Assembly: GCA_013816485.1 (NCBI GenBank)
Contig: JACDEI010000048.1
Location: 1-37,957 of the forward strand
Length of the DNA stretch: 37,957 nt
Source of the DNA: Planctomycetota bacterium
GTDB lineage: Bacteria; Planctomycetota; UBA11346
Reading direction: 5' to 3'
Positions 9,492 to 17,279 of the stretch are shown piece by piece. A program made the translations under genes and the position numbers. Position 1 is the stretch's first letter; each line of letters opens with the position of its first letter. The notes under the pieces are model-generated. The model did not search any database, had not been told where the DNA came from, and was given only the letters and a program-made list of their open reading frames with translations.

Positions 9492-9579
9492 GAGCTTCGA
9501 GCTACGAGCTGCGAGCTACGAGTCCGACCGAATCAGGCCGGCTGCGAACTCGAAGCTCGCAGCTCGTAGCTCGTAGCTC
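9492..9579. repeat. Inverted repeat with 7-bp tandem units between accB and accC
   Basis: The left arm (9492-9522) and right arm (9549-9579) are each 31 bp and are made of four units of the form GAGCTNC (GAGCTTC, GAGCTAC, GAGCTGC) plus GAG. The arms pair as reverse complements with two mismatches, which fall where unit variants occupy swapped positions. The same units recur without a partner arm at 20904-20927. A transcript from accB to accC would fold this into a strong stem. Confidence 0.9.
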
Positions 9580-9585
9580 TTGGGT

Positions 9586-10032
9586 TTAGCCAACCAGGAA
9601 CAGGACAGTGCCGTACTCGACGGCTTGGCCATCGCTCACGCAGACCTTCTTGATCTGACCCTTCACGCCGGCGTCGGGCTTGATCTCGTTGAAGACCTTC
9701 ATCGCCTCGATTAGGCAGGCGACCTTGGTTTCATCGATCTGGCTGCCGACGCTGACAAAGTTGGCAGCGTCGGGATTCGGCTTGAGGTACACCGTGCCTG
9801 GGATGGGCGAGATGACTTTCTTGCAGCTGGCGAACTCGTCGACCACTGGGGCGGGCGCGGCGGCGGCTGGAGCAGCAGCAGCCTGGGCGGCGACCATCTG
9901 GGTGGCAGCGACCATCTGCACGGTGCTGCCCTTCTTCAGTTTGACCTTCAGGTCCGCGGACTCGACCTCGACCTCGGTGAGGTCGTTCTCACGCATCAGC
10001 TTGGTGATTTCCTTGAGGGTCTTGATGTCCAT
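9586..10032 (-). CDS. accB: Biotin carboxyl carrier protein of acetyl-CoA carboxylase
   Basis: Encodes 148 residues. The N-terminus MDIKTLKEITKLMRENDL and the following beta region match AccB. An Ala/Pro linker (about residues 60-82) leads to the C-terminal biotinyl domain, with the biotin site EAMKV at Lys112, and the domain ends GTVLFLVG. The open frame extends upstream to 10101, but the ATG at 10032 gives the canonical N-terminus and has a GGAG about 12 bases upstream. AccB carries carboxybiotin between AccC and the carboxyltransferase. It heads an accB-accC pair. A strong hairpin lies 50-100 bases upstream of the start. Confidence 0.95.
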   Translation of the reverse strand: MDIKTLKEITKLMRENDLTEVEVESADLKVKLKKGSTVQMVAATQMVAAQAAAAPAAAAPAPVVDEFASCKKVISPIPGTVYLKPNPDAANFVSVGSQIDETKVACLIEAMKVFNEIKPDAGVKGQIKKVCVSDGQAVEYGTVLFLVG

Positions 10033-10349
10033 GGGGGAGGCGCTCTCCGGTGCGGGGAGTTGAAGGATCAGCCGGCTGCTGACCGGCTCACCAAACGCCA
10101 CCGCCGGCGGGACGCCGGCGGTGCTCGGTGAGCGGGGCGCACACTAGGAAGGCCTTGGGGGGAGTCAATCCGAGCAGGCATTTCTCGGGAGTAAGCGTCT
10201 GCGATCCATGCGGTTGGACCAGCGGTACCGGTGCCGGCCAGCAGGGCTCGGCGAGTCGGGCGAAAGCCCTGCAGTGGTGGCTGCGGTAGGTCTGCTGCGT
10301 TCACCGCGATGACCCACCGGCCACGGGAGGAACCTGGGGTCGGCCGCGT
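10033..10349. other. Leader and intergenic region upstream of accB
   Basis: This stretch lies between the stop of the cation transporter gene and accB. It holds the hairpin at 10085-10133. A 78-codon minus-strand frame (10304-10068) has no recognisable domain and is not called. The accBC promoter must lie either here or upstream of the transporter. I could not pick convincing -35/-10 boxes. Confidence 0.5.
10085..10133 (-). promoter_or_regulatory. Two-tier GC-rich hairpin in the accB leader
   Basis: An inner perfect 11-bp stem (10099-10109 with 10113-10123, loop GGA) is flanked by a second complementary pair, GCTCACC at 10085-10091 and GGTGAGC at 10127-10133. No U-tract follows on the minus strand, so it looks more like a leader structure or attenuator than a simple terminator. 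Regulatory function is inferred. Confidence 0.5.
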
Positions 10350-11387
10350 TCAGCCCTGTTTGAAGCGGGTCGCCTGAGCCACGGTGAACGGATTGGTCTC
10401 ACTGCTGTCGATGGGCGGATCCATCCCCACCGTGGGATCGCTATGGGGATGGTCGAGGTGGATCAGCACCGATCCCTGTGTCCCCAGCACACGCAGGATG
10501 TGTTGCTCTAATTTCTCCACCGCGGCATGCGCAGCGGCCACGCTCCACAGGGATGGCACCACCAAGTGGAAGTCGACGAAGATCGCATCGCCGCTGCGAC
10601 GTAGCCGCAGATTGTGCACATCGCGCCAGGACGGATCGCGGATGGCGTTGATCGCCGCGACCACGCGTCCGACCATCTGCGGATCGGCCTCGTCCAGCAG
10701 GCCGCGCATCGCCTGACGGACCAGTCGTCCACCGACCCACAGGATGAACAGCGCTAGCAGGATCGCGACACCGCTGTCGATCCACACCAGCGCGGGATGA
10801 TTGGCTGGCATCAGCCACATCACGCCAACACCGACGAGCACGCCAAGGCTGGTCCATACGTCGCTGAGCACATGTTGGCCGTCAGCCTCCAGGATCGCCG
10901 ACTTGGTCTTGCGACCGACGTGCACCAGCCACGACCCAAGGGCGAGGTTGATCAACGCCGCCAGCACGATCAGGGCGAAACCGAGGTCGATCCGCCCTGG
11001 CTGATGGCCATGGATCAGGCCAACGACGGCCTGCCAGACGATCGCCGCCGCCGCCAGCACGATCACCCCCCCTTCGAAGCCGATCGAGAGGTACTCCGCC
11101 TTGCCGTGGCCATAGGGATGCTCGGCGTCCGGCGGCGCCGAGGCGAAGCGGAAACACCAGAACATGAAGGCAACCGCCGCCACATGGACCACCGATTCCA
11201 GCGCGTCCGAGAGGATGGTGGCCGAGCCGGTCAGCAGGTAGGCGCCCATCTTGAGCCCGAGCATCAGCAGACCGACCAGCAGGCTGATGAGAGCGGCACG
11301 GAAGCGGAGACGCTGATCAGACCCTGGAACAGTCATGGTCGGGAGTGTGGCGGAGTCGTCAGTTACGAAAGCCCGGACCCCGCGCAT
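10350..11387 (-). CDS. Cation diffusion facilitator family metal transporter
   Basis: Encodes about 345 residues with six predicted membrane segments and a C-terminal cytoplasmic dimer domain. CDF signatures are present: GSATILSDALESVVH in the second helix, HPYGHGKAEYL in the loop after it, and ADGQHVLSDVWTS (D-x3-H-x3-D type metal site) in helix five. These proteins export Zn, Fe, Mn or related divalent cations by proton antiport; the metal cannot be named from sequence. The frame opens at 11432. I prefer ATG 11387 because GAGG lies seven bases upstream. ATG 11336 is possible and would remove 17 residues, but has no visible ribosome site. It is divergent from rny. Confidence 0.9.
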   Translation of the reverse strand: MRGVRAFVTDDSATLPTMTVPGSDQRLRFRAALISLLVGLLMLGLKMGAYLLTGSATILSDALESVVHVAAVAFMFWCFRFASAPPDAEHPYGHGKAEYLSIGFEGGVIVLAAAAIVWQAVVGLIHGHQPGRIDLGFALIVLAALINLALGSWLVHVGRKTKSAILEADGQHVLSDVWTSLGVLVGVGVMWLMPANHPALVWIDSGVAILLALFILWVGGRLVRQAMRGLLDEADPQMVGRVVAAINAIRDPSWRDVHNLRLRRSGDAIFVDFHLVVPSLWSVAAAHAAVEKLEQHILRVLGTQGSVLIHLDHPHSDPTVGMDPPIDSSETNPFTVAQATRFKQG

Positions 11388-11696
11388 GTCACCCCCTCGT
11401 GGCAGACTCGGAGTGCGCCGATTGACCGGCACCGCGGGTGACCGACCCTATGCACGTGCGAACGATCCACCTTGTTCGCCCAGCTACTCTCTGCTTTGCG
11501 TTTCCCTCTTTGTTCTCTTCACTGGATTGTCCGACCACCGGCTCCGCCGGCCCTGCATACCCAACGAACCATCGATCTCCCGGCCAACCTCGACTCACTC
11601 TCACCGACCTCTGACGGAATCCCGCCAAACCCTGACCTGATCGCCAGTTCGCTTCGTATTTGCAACGGATGATCCTCGTTTGTCTACGAGGCTCCC
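11388..11696. other. Divergent promoter region between the CDF transporter and rny
   Basis: This region must contain promoters for the divergent transporter and RNase Y genes. The plus strand has a pyrimidine-rich stretch (about 11470-11620). No -35/-10 pair with correct spacing was convincing. The only structure I can support is the ribosome-site hairpin at 11674-11691. Confidence 0.5.
11674..11691 (+). promoter_or_regulatory. Hairpin covering the rny ribosome binding site
   Basis: CCTCGT (11674-11679) pairs perfectly with ACGAGG (11686-11691) across a six-base loop. The second strand of the stem contains the GAGG Shine-Dalgarno sequence that lies five bases before the rny ATG. Folding would hide the ribosome site, so RNase Y translation could be controlled by stem opening or by cleavage of its own leader. 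The pairing is seen; the control is inferred. Confidence 0.45.
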
Positions 11697-13313
11697 ATGG
11701 ATCCCATCCTGACTGCGGTGGTGGCCCTCGTGGCCGCTGCTGTTGGCGCCGGCCTGAGTGCCGCGCTGTTTGCCAGCCGCCAACGCCGTGCACTCGATGA
11801 CGCGAAGCGCGCCATCGAAACTCACCTGAAGACCGATCACGCCGCGGCCGTAGCCCAGGCGCAAAGCGCCGCCCAGGCCGAAGTCGCCCGTCTCCGACAG
11901 AACCTGGAAGCGGATCTCGCCCGTGAACGTTCGGCGCTGACACAGGACCGTGAACGCGCGGCCCGCGATGCCGCCGCCGCCACTGAGGCAGAGGAACGGG
12001 CGCGCAAACGTGAGGCCAAGCTCGCCGAGCGCGAAGCCAGCCTCGACCGCAAACTCGAAGCCATCGATGCGCGCGACACCCGCACACGCGCCTTGGAGGC
12101 CGAAATCCTCCGCCGCGAGCAATCGTACACCGAGCGCAGCAAGAGCCTCGACACGCGTGAACAAGGCATCGACACGCGCCTGAGCGAGGTCGCTGGCCTG
12201 ACCCGTGACGCTGCCCGTGAGGAACTGCTCGCCCGCCTGGAAACCAGCCTGAGCACCGAACTGTCGGCCCGGGTGGCCAAACACGAAAAAGACCTTCAAG
12301 CCCGCAACAAGGAACTGGCGGTCGAGATCGTCGGTCGCGCCATCCAGCGCTACGCTGCCGAACACACCGCTGAGACCACCTCGTCGAAGATCAAGTTGGT
12401 CGACGAAGAAATGAAGGGCCGCATCATCGGCAAAGAAGGCCGCAACATCAAAGCCTTCGAACAGGCCACCGGTGTTGACCTGCTGCTCGATGATCAGCAG
12501 GGCTTCATCACCATCAGTTGTTTCAGCGGCCTGCGCCGCGAGATGGCGCGTCGCACCATGGGCGTATTGATCGAGGACGGCCGCATCCATCCCGGCCGCA
12601 TCGAAGAAGTCATGGCCAAGGTCCAGCAGGACATGGACCGCGAAGTATTGAAGCTCGGTGAAGACGCGGCGTTCGCCGTCGAAGTCAGCGGCCTACATCC
12701 GCAGATCCTGCGTCTGCTGGGCAAGCTCCAGTGGCGCACCAGCTACGGGCAGAATGTGCTGCAGCATACGCAGGAGGTCGCGTTCCTCTGCGGCGCGATG
12801 GCTTCCGACATGGGCCTCGATCCCAAACTCGGTCGTCGCTGTGGTCTGCTGCACGACATCGGCAAAGCCATCGACCACGAACAGGAAGGCAGCCATCCGG
12901 AGTTGGGTTACGAGGCGCTCAAACGCTACGGCGAAAGCGAGATCGTCGCCAACGCTGCGCTGGCGCACCATGAAGGCCGTCCGGTGTTGTCCGTCTACAC
13001 CGTGCTCGCCGCCGCCGCCGACGCGATCAGCGCTTCGCGTCCAGGTGCGCGCAGCAAAAACGTCGAGGGCTACATCAAACGCCTGGAGAAAATCGAAGAG
13101 ATCGCCTGCGCGCAACACGGCGTGCAAAAGGCGTACTGTATTCAGGCAGGTCGTGAGCTGCGCGTGATCGTCAGCGGCAAAGACGTGCAGGACGCCGAAC
13201 TACCGAAGCTGGCGCGCGACATCGCCCGACGCATCGAAGACGAGGTGCAGTTTCCAGGCGAGGTGAAAGTGACGATCATCCGTGAACTGAGGCATATCGC
13301 GGTGGCGCGATGA
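11697..13313 (+). CDS. rny: Ribonuclease Y
   Basis: Encodes 538 residues, close to the usual 520. An N-terminal membrane anchor (residues 4-26) is followed by a long charged coiled coil (about 30-225), a KH RNA-binding domain starting with MKGRIIGKEGRNIKAFEQAT at residue 239, and an HD domain with catalytic LLHDIGKAID (His386-Asp387) plus ALAHHEG. It is a membrane-bound endoribonuclease that initiates mRNA decay. The start at 11697 has GAGG five bases upstream, inside a small hairpin. A 40-bp-arm inverted repeat follows directly after the stop. Confidence 0.97.
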   Translation: MDPILTAVVALVAAAVGAGLSAALFASRQRRALDDAKRAIETHLKTDHAAAVAQAQSAAQAEVARLRQNLEADLARERSALTQDRERAARDAAAATEAEERARKREAKLAEREASLDRKLEAIDARDTRTRALEAEILRREQSYTERSKSLDTREQGIDTRLSEVAGLTRDAAREELLARLETSLSTELSARVAKHEKDLQARNKELAVEIVGRAIQRYAAEHTAETTSSKIKLVDEEMKGRIIGKEGRNIKAFEQATGVDLLLDDQQGFITISCFSGLRREMARRTMGVLIEDGRIHPGRIEEVMAKVQQDMDREVLKLGEDAAFAVEVSGLHPQILRLLGKLQWRTSYGQNVLQHTQEVAFLCGAMASDMGLDPKLGRRCGLLHDIGKAIDHEQEGSHPELGYEALKRYGESEIVANAALAHHEGRPVLSVYTVLAAAADAISASRPGARSKNVEGYIKRLEKIEEIACAQHGVQKAYCIQAGRELRVIVSGKDVQDAELPKLARDIARRIEDEVQFPGEVKVTIIRELRHIAVAR

Positions 13314-13494
13314 ATTGCCACGGTCCGATGTCCGATGTCCGATGTCCGACGTCCGACACCAGTTGCCATGGCGGAGGCTTGTCGACCAGGCGCATGGCAG
13401 AAGCATGGCGCTTCCACCCACACCGCATGTCCACCCAGTTCTCCATCACCACGAGACGTCGGACATCGGACATCGGACATCGGACCGTGGCAAT
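13314..13494. repeat. Perfect 40-bp-arm inverted repeat with 7-bp units between rny and menF
   Basis: Arms 13314-13353 and 13455-13494 are exact reverse complements over 40 bp, separated by 101 bp. Each arm contains a tandem run of TCCGATG heptamers (about three and a half units, the last one TCCGACG). The left arm begins on the base after the rny stop codon, and the right arm ends three bases before the menF start codon. Confidence 0.95.
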
Positions 13495-13497
13495 CTT

Positions 13498-14859
13498 ATG
13501 CCCCTAAACGCCACCGCCCGCGCCGCCGTCACCGATGCTCTCGCGCTTGCCCGACTGCAACGTGACGGTCGTGCGTACGCCGTCATCGCTTGGCCGACCA
13601 CCTTGCCGGTGGATCCCTCGGTCACCTTCGCGGCGGCGGACGGCCGTGGTCGAACGCTGTTGTGGTCGGGAGATGAGTGGCAACTCGGACTGGGCGCGGC
13701 GTGGGAACTCGCCAGCGATGGACCTGGGCGCGGTGCGCACCTGGGACAGGAGCACGCCCGCCTGGAGGCACGTACCGTCGCCCGCGTCCATGGCGATGCC
13801 GCCGGTGCGCCGAGCCTGCCGGCCTGTCTGACCGCGTTCAGCTTCGAGGAACGTCCACCCACCGCGAGCCACTGGGGCGCGCATTTGCCTGGTGCACGAC
13901 TGTGGCTGCCACGTCGCTTGCTGTGGCGGCGCACCGATGGCAGCGGCTGGACCATTGCTGCAGTGCCGGTCCAACGAAATGACCAGGTGGAGGAACTGGC
14001 GGCGGCGTTGCTCGCCGACCCGACGCCGCAAACGGCAGTCGCCAACACCGTGTGGCCGACGTTGGGCGGCAACTACCGCGAGGAGGTCGAAGACGCGGTC
14101 GCCCTGATCCGCGACGGTGCCTTGCGCAAAGTGGTGCTCGCACGCGCGGTCGATCATCCGCTGCCACCCGGACTTGGGCTCGATCGCATCATCGCACGGC
14201 TGCGTGCGCTCGGCGATCGTTCGACGCTCTACGCTCACGATCTGCCAGGAGCCGGCGTGTTCTGCGGCGTCACGCCGGAACTCTTGTTCCAGGCGGAGGG
14301 CCGCACCGTCACCACCATGGCCCTGGCCGGCACCACCCGCCGCGGACGCAACGCAGATGAAGATGCCGGCCTGGTGAAAGACCTGGTCGCCGGGACCAAG
14401 GAGCGCAAAGAACACGGCGTGGTGGTCGAACACTTGGTCGCGGTATTACGTGAACGCGCATCACCGTTCCTGGTGCCGTCATCGCCGCATCCGCGATTAC
14501 TCGAACGCTTGATTCACCTGGAAAGTGTCATCACCGCTGACCTGGCGCGCACGGACTACATTGAACTGCTCGACGCGCTGCATCCCACGCCGGCGACCTG
14601 TGGTCTGCCCAGCGCCACCGCCACGCACTACATCGCGCGGCGGGAAAAACTGCACCGTGGTCTGTATGCCGGCGCCATCGGTTGGCTGACACCAACTGCC
14701 GCGCGTGTCGTCGTCCCCTTGCGCGGCGGTTTGGTGCGCACTGACCTTGGCATGGCGCGCTTATTCGCTGGTGCCGGCATCATCGAAACGTCAGTGCCGG
14801 ATCAGGAGTTCGCCGAGACCGAACTCAAGTTCTCGGTCATGCGCCAGGTGCTGGGGTGA
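13498..14859 (+). CDS. menF: Isochorismate synthase (MenF/DhbC/EntC family)
   Basis: Encodes 453 residues. The C-terminal chorismate-binding domain is complete: REEVEDAVALIRDGALRKVV, FCGVTPELLF, the LAGTTRRGR loop, HLESVITADL, HPTPATCGLPSATA, REKLHRGLYAGAIGW and a final GAGIIETSVPDQEFAETE. These features favour isochorismate synthase over anthranilate synthase, so it probably feeds menaquinone synthesis, although siderophore salicylate or dihydroxybenzoate routes use the same enzyme. The frame is open back to 13315 through the inverted repeat, but the upstream residues are repeat-encoded. ATG 13498 is the first start after the repeat and has no Shine-Dalgarno sequence. Other men genes are not in the window. 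Confidence 0.88.
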   Translation: MPLNATARAAVTDALALARLQRDGRAYAVIAWPTTLPVDPSVTFAAADGRGRTLLWSGDEWQLGLGAAWELASDGPGRGAHLGQEHARLEARTVARVHGDAAGAPSLPACLTAFSFEERPPTASHWGAHLPGARLWLPRRLLWRRTDGSGWTIAAVPVQRNDQVEELAAALLADPTPQTAVANTVWPTLGGNYREEVEDAVALIRDGALRKVVLARAVDHPLPPGLGLDRIIARLRALGDRSTLYAHDLPGAGVFCGVTPELLFQAEGRTVTTMALAGTTRRGRNADEDAGLVKDLVAGTKERKEHGVVVEHLVAVLRERASPFLVPSSPHPRLLERLIHLESVITADLARTDYIELLDALHPTPATCGLPSATATHYIARREKLHRGLYAGAIGWLTPTAARVVVPLRGGLVRTDLGMARLFAGAGIIETSVPDQEFAETELKFSVMRQVLG

Positions 14860-14860
14860 T

Positions 14861-14948
14861 TCCCCTGGGGGCGCGGACTTCAGTCTGCGCATCCTTTATG
14901 ATGTCGCTTCATGTCGCTGCGCAGACTGAAGTCCGCGCCCCCAGGGGA
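14861..14948. repeat. REP-like inverted pair, type A
   Basis: Arms 14861-14891 and 14918-14948 are perfect 31-bp reverse complements with a 26-bp spacer. Each arm contains its own small imperfect palindrome (GCGCGGACT-TC-AGTCTGCGC), so the whole is two REP-like hairpins in opposite orientation. A second copy of the same core occurs at 26419-26562. The element overlaps the beginning of the hydrolase coding frame. Confidence 0.9.
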
Positions 14949-15713
14949 CAACCCCTGCTCATCACGTTTCTCCTACTGTTGGCGGCCAGCGTGACCGCTG
15001 ACGACCTGATCGCGCGTTTCACACCGCGCGTCCACACGACCACTGACGGCGGCACGTTGCCGTACCGCTGGTATCAACCGAGCACTGCCACCACTGACAA
15101 CAACGTTCCATTGGTCATCCTGCTGCACGGCACCTCTGGCCGTGGGGTTGACAATCAACGCCAGATGACGGCAGCGAATCGTGCCGCGATCACCTTCTTG
15201 TTCGCGCAGACCAATCACCCGTGCGCCATCGCTGTGCCGCAATGTCCAACCGATGATCAATGGACACGCACGACCTACCACCCGGAGCGCCATGAGCGCA
15301 CGCCGGAGCCAAGTCGGACGATGCGGGTGCTGCTCGACCTCATCCGCACTCAGGCGCACGAATCGACGATCAATGCCAAACGAGTCTATGTGATCGGCAA
15401 CTCCATGGGCGGCTATGGCACCTGGGATCTGCTCAGCCGCGATCCCACGCTGATCGCCGCCGCGGTGCCGATATGCGGCGGTGGGTCGCTCGACACCGCA
15501 CCAGCAATCGCCCGCATTCCTTTGTGGGCGTTCCATGGCGCGCAGGACGGCATCGTCGTAGTCGGCCATTCGCAGCGCATGGTGGCGGCACTCAAGCAGC
15601 ACGGTGGCGAGCCACGTTACACCGAATTCGCCGATGCCGGACATGACATCACCGACCACGTGTTCGCCACCCCTGGACTGGCGCAGTGGCTGTTTGCGCA
15701 GCAGCGGCCCTGA
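14898..15713 (+). CDS. Secreted alpha/beta hydrolase (esterase/phospholipase-like)
   Basis: Encodes about 271 residues. A hydrophobic segment (PLLITFLLLLAASVTA) precedes the mature part and looks like a signal peptide ending near DDL. The hydrolase fold shows the oxyanion strand VILLHGTSGRG, nucleophile elbow GNSMGGYGTWD with the catalytic Ser, acid region HGAQDGIV and AGHDITDH with the catalytic His. It belongs to the predicted esterase/PHB depolymerase-like group; the substrate is unknown. The start is uncertain. The tandem ATGs at 14898/14901 lie in the spacer of a REP-like pair, and a GTG at 14856 overlaps the menF stop as GTGA. In every case the first residues are encoded by the repeat, so the element has replaced the original N-terminus. 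Confidence 0.8.
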   Translation: MMSLHVAAQTEVRAPRGQPLLITFLLLLAASVTADDLIARFTPRVHTTTDGGTLPYRWYQPSTATTDNNVPLVILLHGTSGRGVDNQRQMTAANRAAITFLFAQTNHPCAIAVPQCPTDDQWTRTTYHPERHERTPEPSRTMRVLLDLIRTQAHESTINAKRVYVIGNSMGGYGTWDLLSRDPTLIAAAVPICGGGSLDTAPAIARIPLWAFHGAQDGIVVVGHSQRMVAALKQHGGEPRYTEFADAGHDITDHVFATPGLAQWLFAQQRP

Positions 15714-15738
15714 TCAAAGTAGGATGCGACTTAGTGAA

Positions 15739-15818
15739 CGTGGCACGGGCGTCTCGCCCGTGGTTGGTTGCACATGAACCATACCAGACCGAACCACGGG
15801 CGAGACGCCCGTGCCACG
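15739..15818. repeat. REP-like inverted pair, type C
   Basis: Arms 15739-15765 and 15792-15818 are 27-bp reverse complements with a 26-bp spacer. Each arm includes a perfect internal palindrome (CACGGGCG-TCT-CGCCCGTG). It lies between the converging hydrolase and mannose-1-phosphate guanylyltransferase genes and could act as a bidirectional transcription barrier. Confidence 0.9.
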
Positions 15819-15827
15819 GGAGAACGG

Positions 15828-16913
15828 CTACAACAACTCGCCGCGTCCCTTCGCCTTGAGCGTATCCACCACATGCTTCACCTGCTGACTGCGGCCTTTC
15901 GGCACGATCAGGATCGCATCCGCAGTGACCACCACCGAGAGGTTGTCCACCCCGATGGCGGTGATGATCTGTTTAGTTTGGCTGACGATCAGACTGTCGC
16001 GGCAGTTCTGGGTCAGCACGTCACCCTGGGTGATGACGCCGTCGGCGTCCTTGGGCAGATGATCGTAGAGCGAGTCCCAGCTACCGACGTCGTCCCAGTG
16101 GAAATCAGCGGTGACGACGCAGATGTTGGTGGCCTTCTCCATCAGCGCGTAGTCGATGCTGATCTTCTTGAGCGGCTGGTAGACGTCGTTCAGCACGGTG
16201 GCGAATGACGGCGTGCCCCAGGCCTCGGCCACTGGACGCAGGGCCTCGGTCAGCCACGCGCAGTGGGTCTCCAAGCCATCGAGCACCACTTCGGCCTTCC
16301 ATGTGAAGATGCCGGAGTTCCAGCGGTAGCCGCCGTCGCTCAGGTACTTCTTCGCCGTCGCCTCGTCGGGTTTCTCGACGAAGCCGAGCACCTTGTTCAC
16401 CGTCACGCCCTGCACGTCGCCGAGACGCTGGGCGAGCTTGATGTAGCCGTAGCCGGTCGCCGGGAAGCGCGGCGTGATGCCGTAGGTGACGAGGTTGCCC
16501 TGACGTGCGACTTCGACGCCGGCAGCGAGCGCCTGCTGGAATTGATCAGCGGGTCGGATCACCTGATCCGCCGGCAGCAGGATCATGATGGCACCGGGCG
16601 ACATCTTCTCGACCACCAGTGCGGCGAGGGCGACGCAGGCGGCGGTGTCGCGACCGACGGGCTCAGCGATGACGTGCTCGGGTTTGAGCATCGGCAACTG
16701 TTTACGTGTCTCTTCCGCCAACGCCGCGGTGGTGATCACCAGCACGCGGTCGGGAGAAATGAGCGGCTGCAGACGCGCCACGGTGGCCTGAATCATGGTG
16801 TCATCACCGATGATGCGCACGAGCTGCTTGGGACGCGCACTGCGCGACATGGGCCAGAAACGCGTGCCGGAGCCACCGGCCATGATCACGGCATAGACAT
16901 CGTTCGACGACAC
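15828..16913 (-). CDS. manC: Mannose-1-phosphate guanylyltransferase
   Basis: Encodes 361 residues. It converts mannose-1-phosphate and GTP to GDP-mannose for surface glycans. The N-terminal nucleotidyltransferase signature MAGGSGTRFWPMSRSARPKQ is clear, followed by LPADQVI, TGYGYIK, FVEKPD and the WNSGIF strand. The length fits the single-function enzyme without a phosphomannose isomerase domain. The start is GTG (16913-16911) with GGAG seven bases upstream. It lies 24 bp after the lipoprotein stop and is probably the third gene of a DUF58-lipoprotein-manC operon. The downstream end faces the REP-like pair at 15739-15818. Confidence 0.93.
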   Translation of the reverse strand: MSSNDVYAVIMAGGSGTRFWPMSRSARPKQLVRIIGDDTMIQATVARLQPLISPDRVLVITTAALAEETRKQLPMLKPEHVIAEPVGRDTAACVALAALVVEKMSPGAIMILLPADQVIRPADQFQQALAAGVEVARQGNLVTYGITPRFPATGYGYIKLAQRLGDVQGVTVNKVLGFVEKPDEATAKKYLSDGGYRWNSGIFTWKAEVVLDGLETHCAWLTEALRPVAEAWGTPSFATVLNDVYQPLKKISIDYALMEKATNICVVTADFHWDDVGSWDSLYDHLPKDADGVITQGDVLTQNCRDSLIVSQTKQIITAIGVDNLSVVVTADAILIVPKGRSQQVKHVVDTLKAKGRGELL

Positions 16914-16937
16914 GGCAGGGCTCCAGAAGGTGAAGGG

Positions 16938-17279
16938 TCAGGGCGTGGGCGGTTTGAGCTCTTCGATATACAGCGGGCTGCCCGCTTGGTCGAAGTGTAC
17001 CCGCACACGTTTCATCAGGATGATGCTTGCAGGGAACTCCACCTGCTGCTCGATGAAGATGGCGGTGGCGACTCCCTGATCGGTGGTCACCGGCTCATCC
17101 AACCGCAGATTCAATCCTCGTTGAGCGACGGCGAGGCTTTCGATCGTCGCATTCACCGTCTGCTGGCTACGACCAGCTTCCGCGGTGGAGAACATGTCCG
17201 TCCGGGTCCAGCTCGCCCGGCTGCAACCGCTGGCAAACAGCAATAGGGACGCGACCACCAACACGGAGAAGCGGCGCAT
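16938..17279 (-). CDS. Small lipoprotein of unknown function
   Basis: Encodes 113 residues. The N-terminus is a lipoprotein signal peptide with lipobox FASGC (Cys at about residue 19), so the mature protein should be lipid-anchored in the envelope. The rest is polar with alternating beta-like stretches and ends ELKPPTP. I recognise no family. Its ATG overlaps the DUF58 stop by one base (TGATG), so the two are almost certainly translated together, and manC follows 24 bp later. Confidence 0.8.
   Translation of the reverse strand: MRRFSVLVVASLLLFASGCSRASWTRTDMFSTAEAGRSQQTVNATIESLAVAQRGLNLRLDEPVTTDQGVATAIFIEQQVEFPASIILMKRVRVHFDQAGSPLYIEELKPPTP

Noticed and set aside
7596..9569. 657-codon open frame on the plus strand
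   Set aside because: It lies opposite the firmly identified mscS-like and accC genes; the sequence is His/Gln/Asp-rich with no domain, as expected for the antisense of GC-rich coding DNA.
10068..10304. 78-codon minus-strand frame upstream of accB
   Set aside because: No recognisable domain, and its end overlaps the leader hairpin.
11421..11460. Promoter-like TTGACC with TATGCA upstream of rny
   Set aside because: The spacing is about 21 bp, too long for a standard sigma-70 promoter, and the -10 match is weak.
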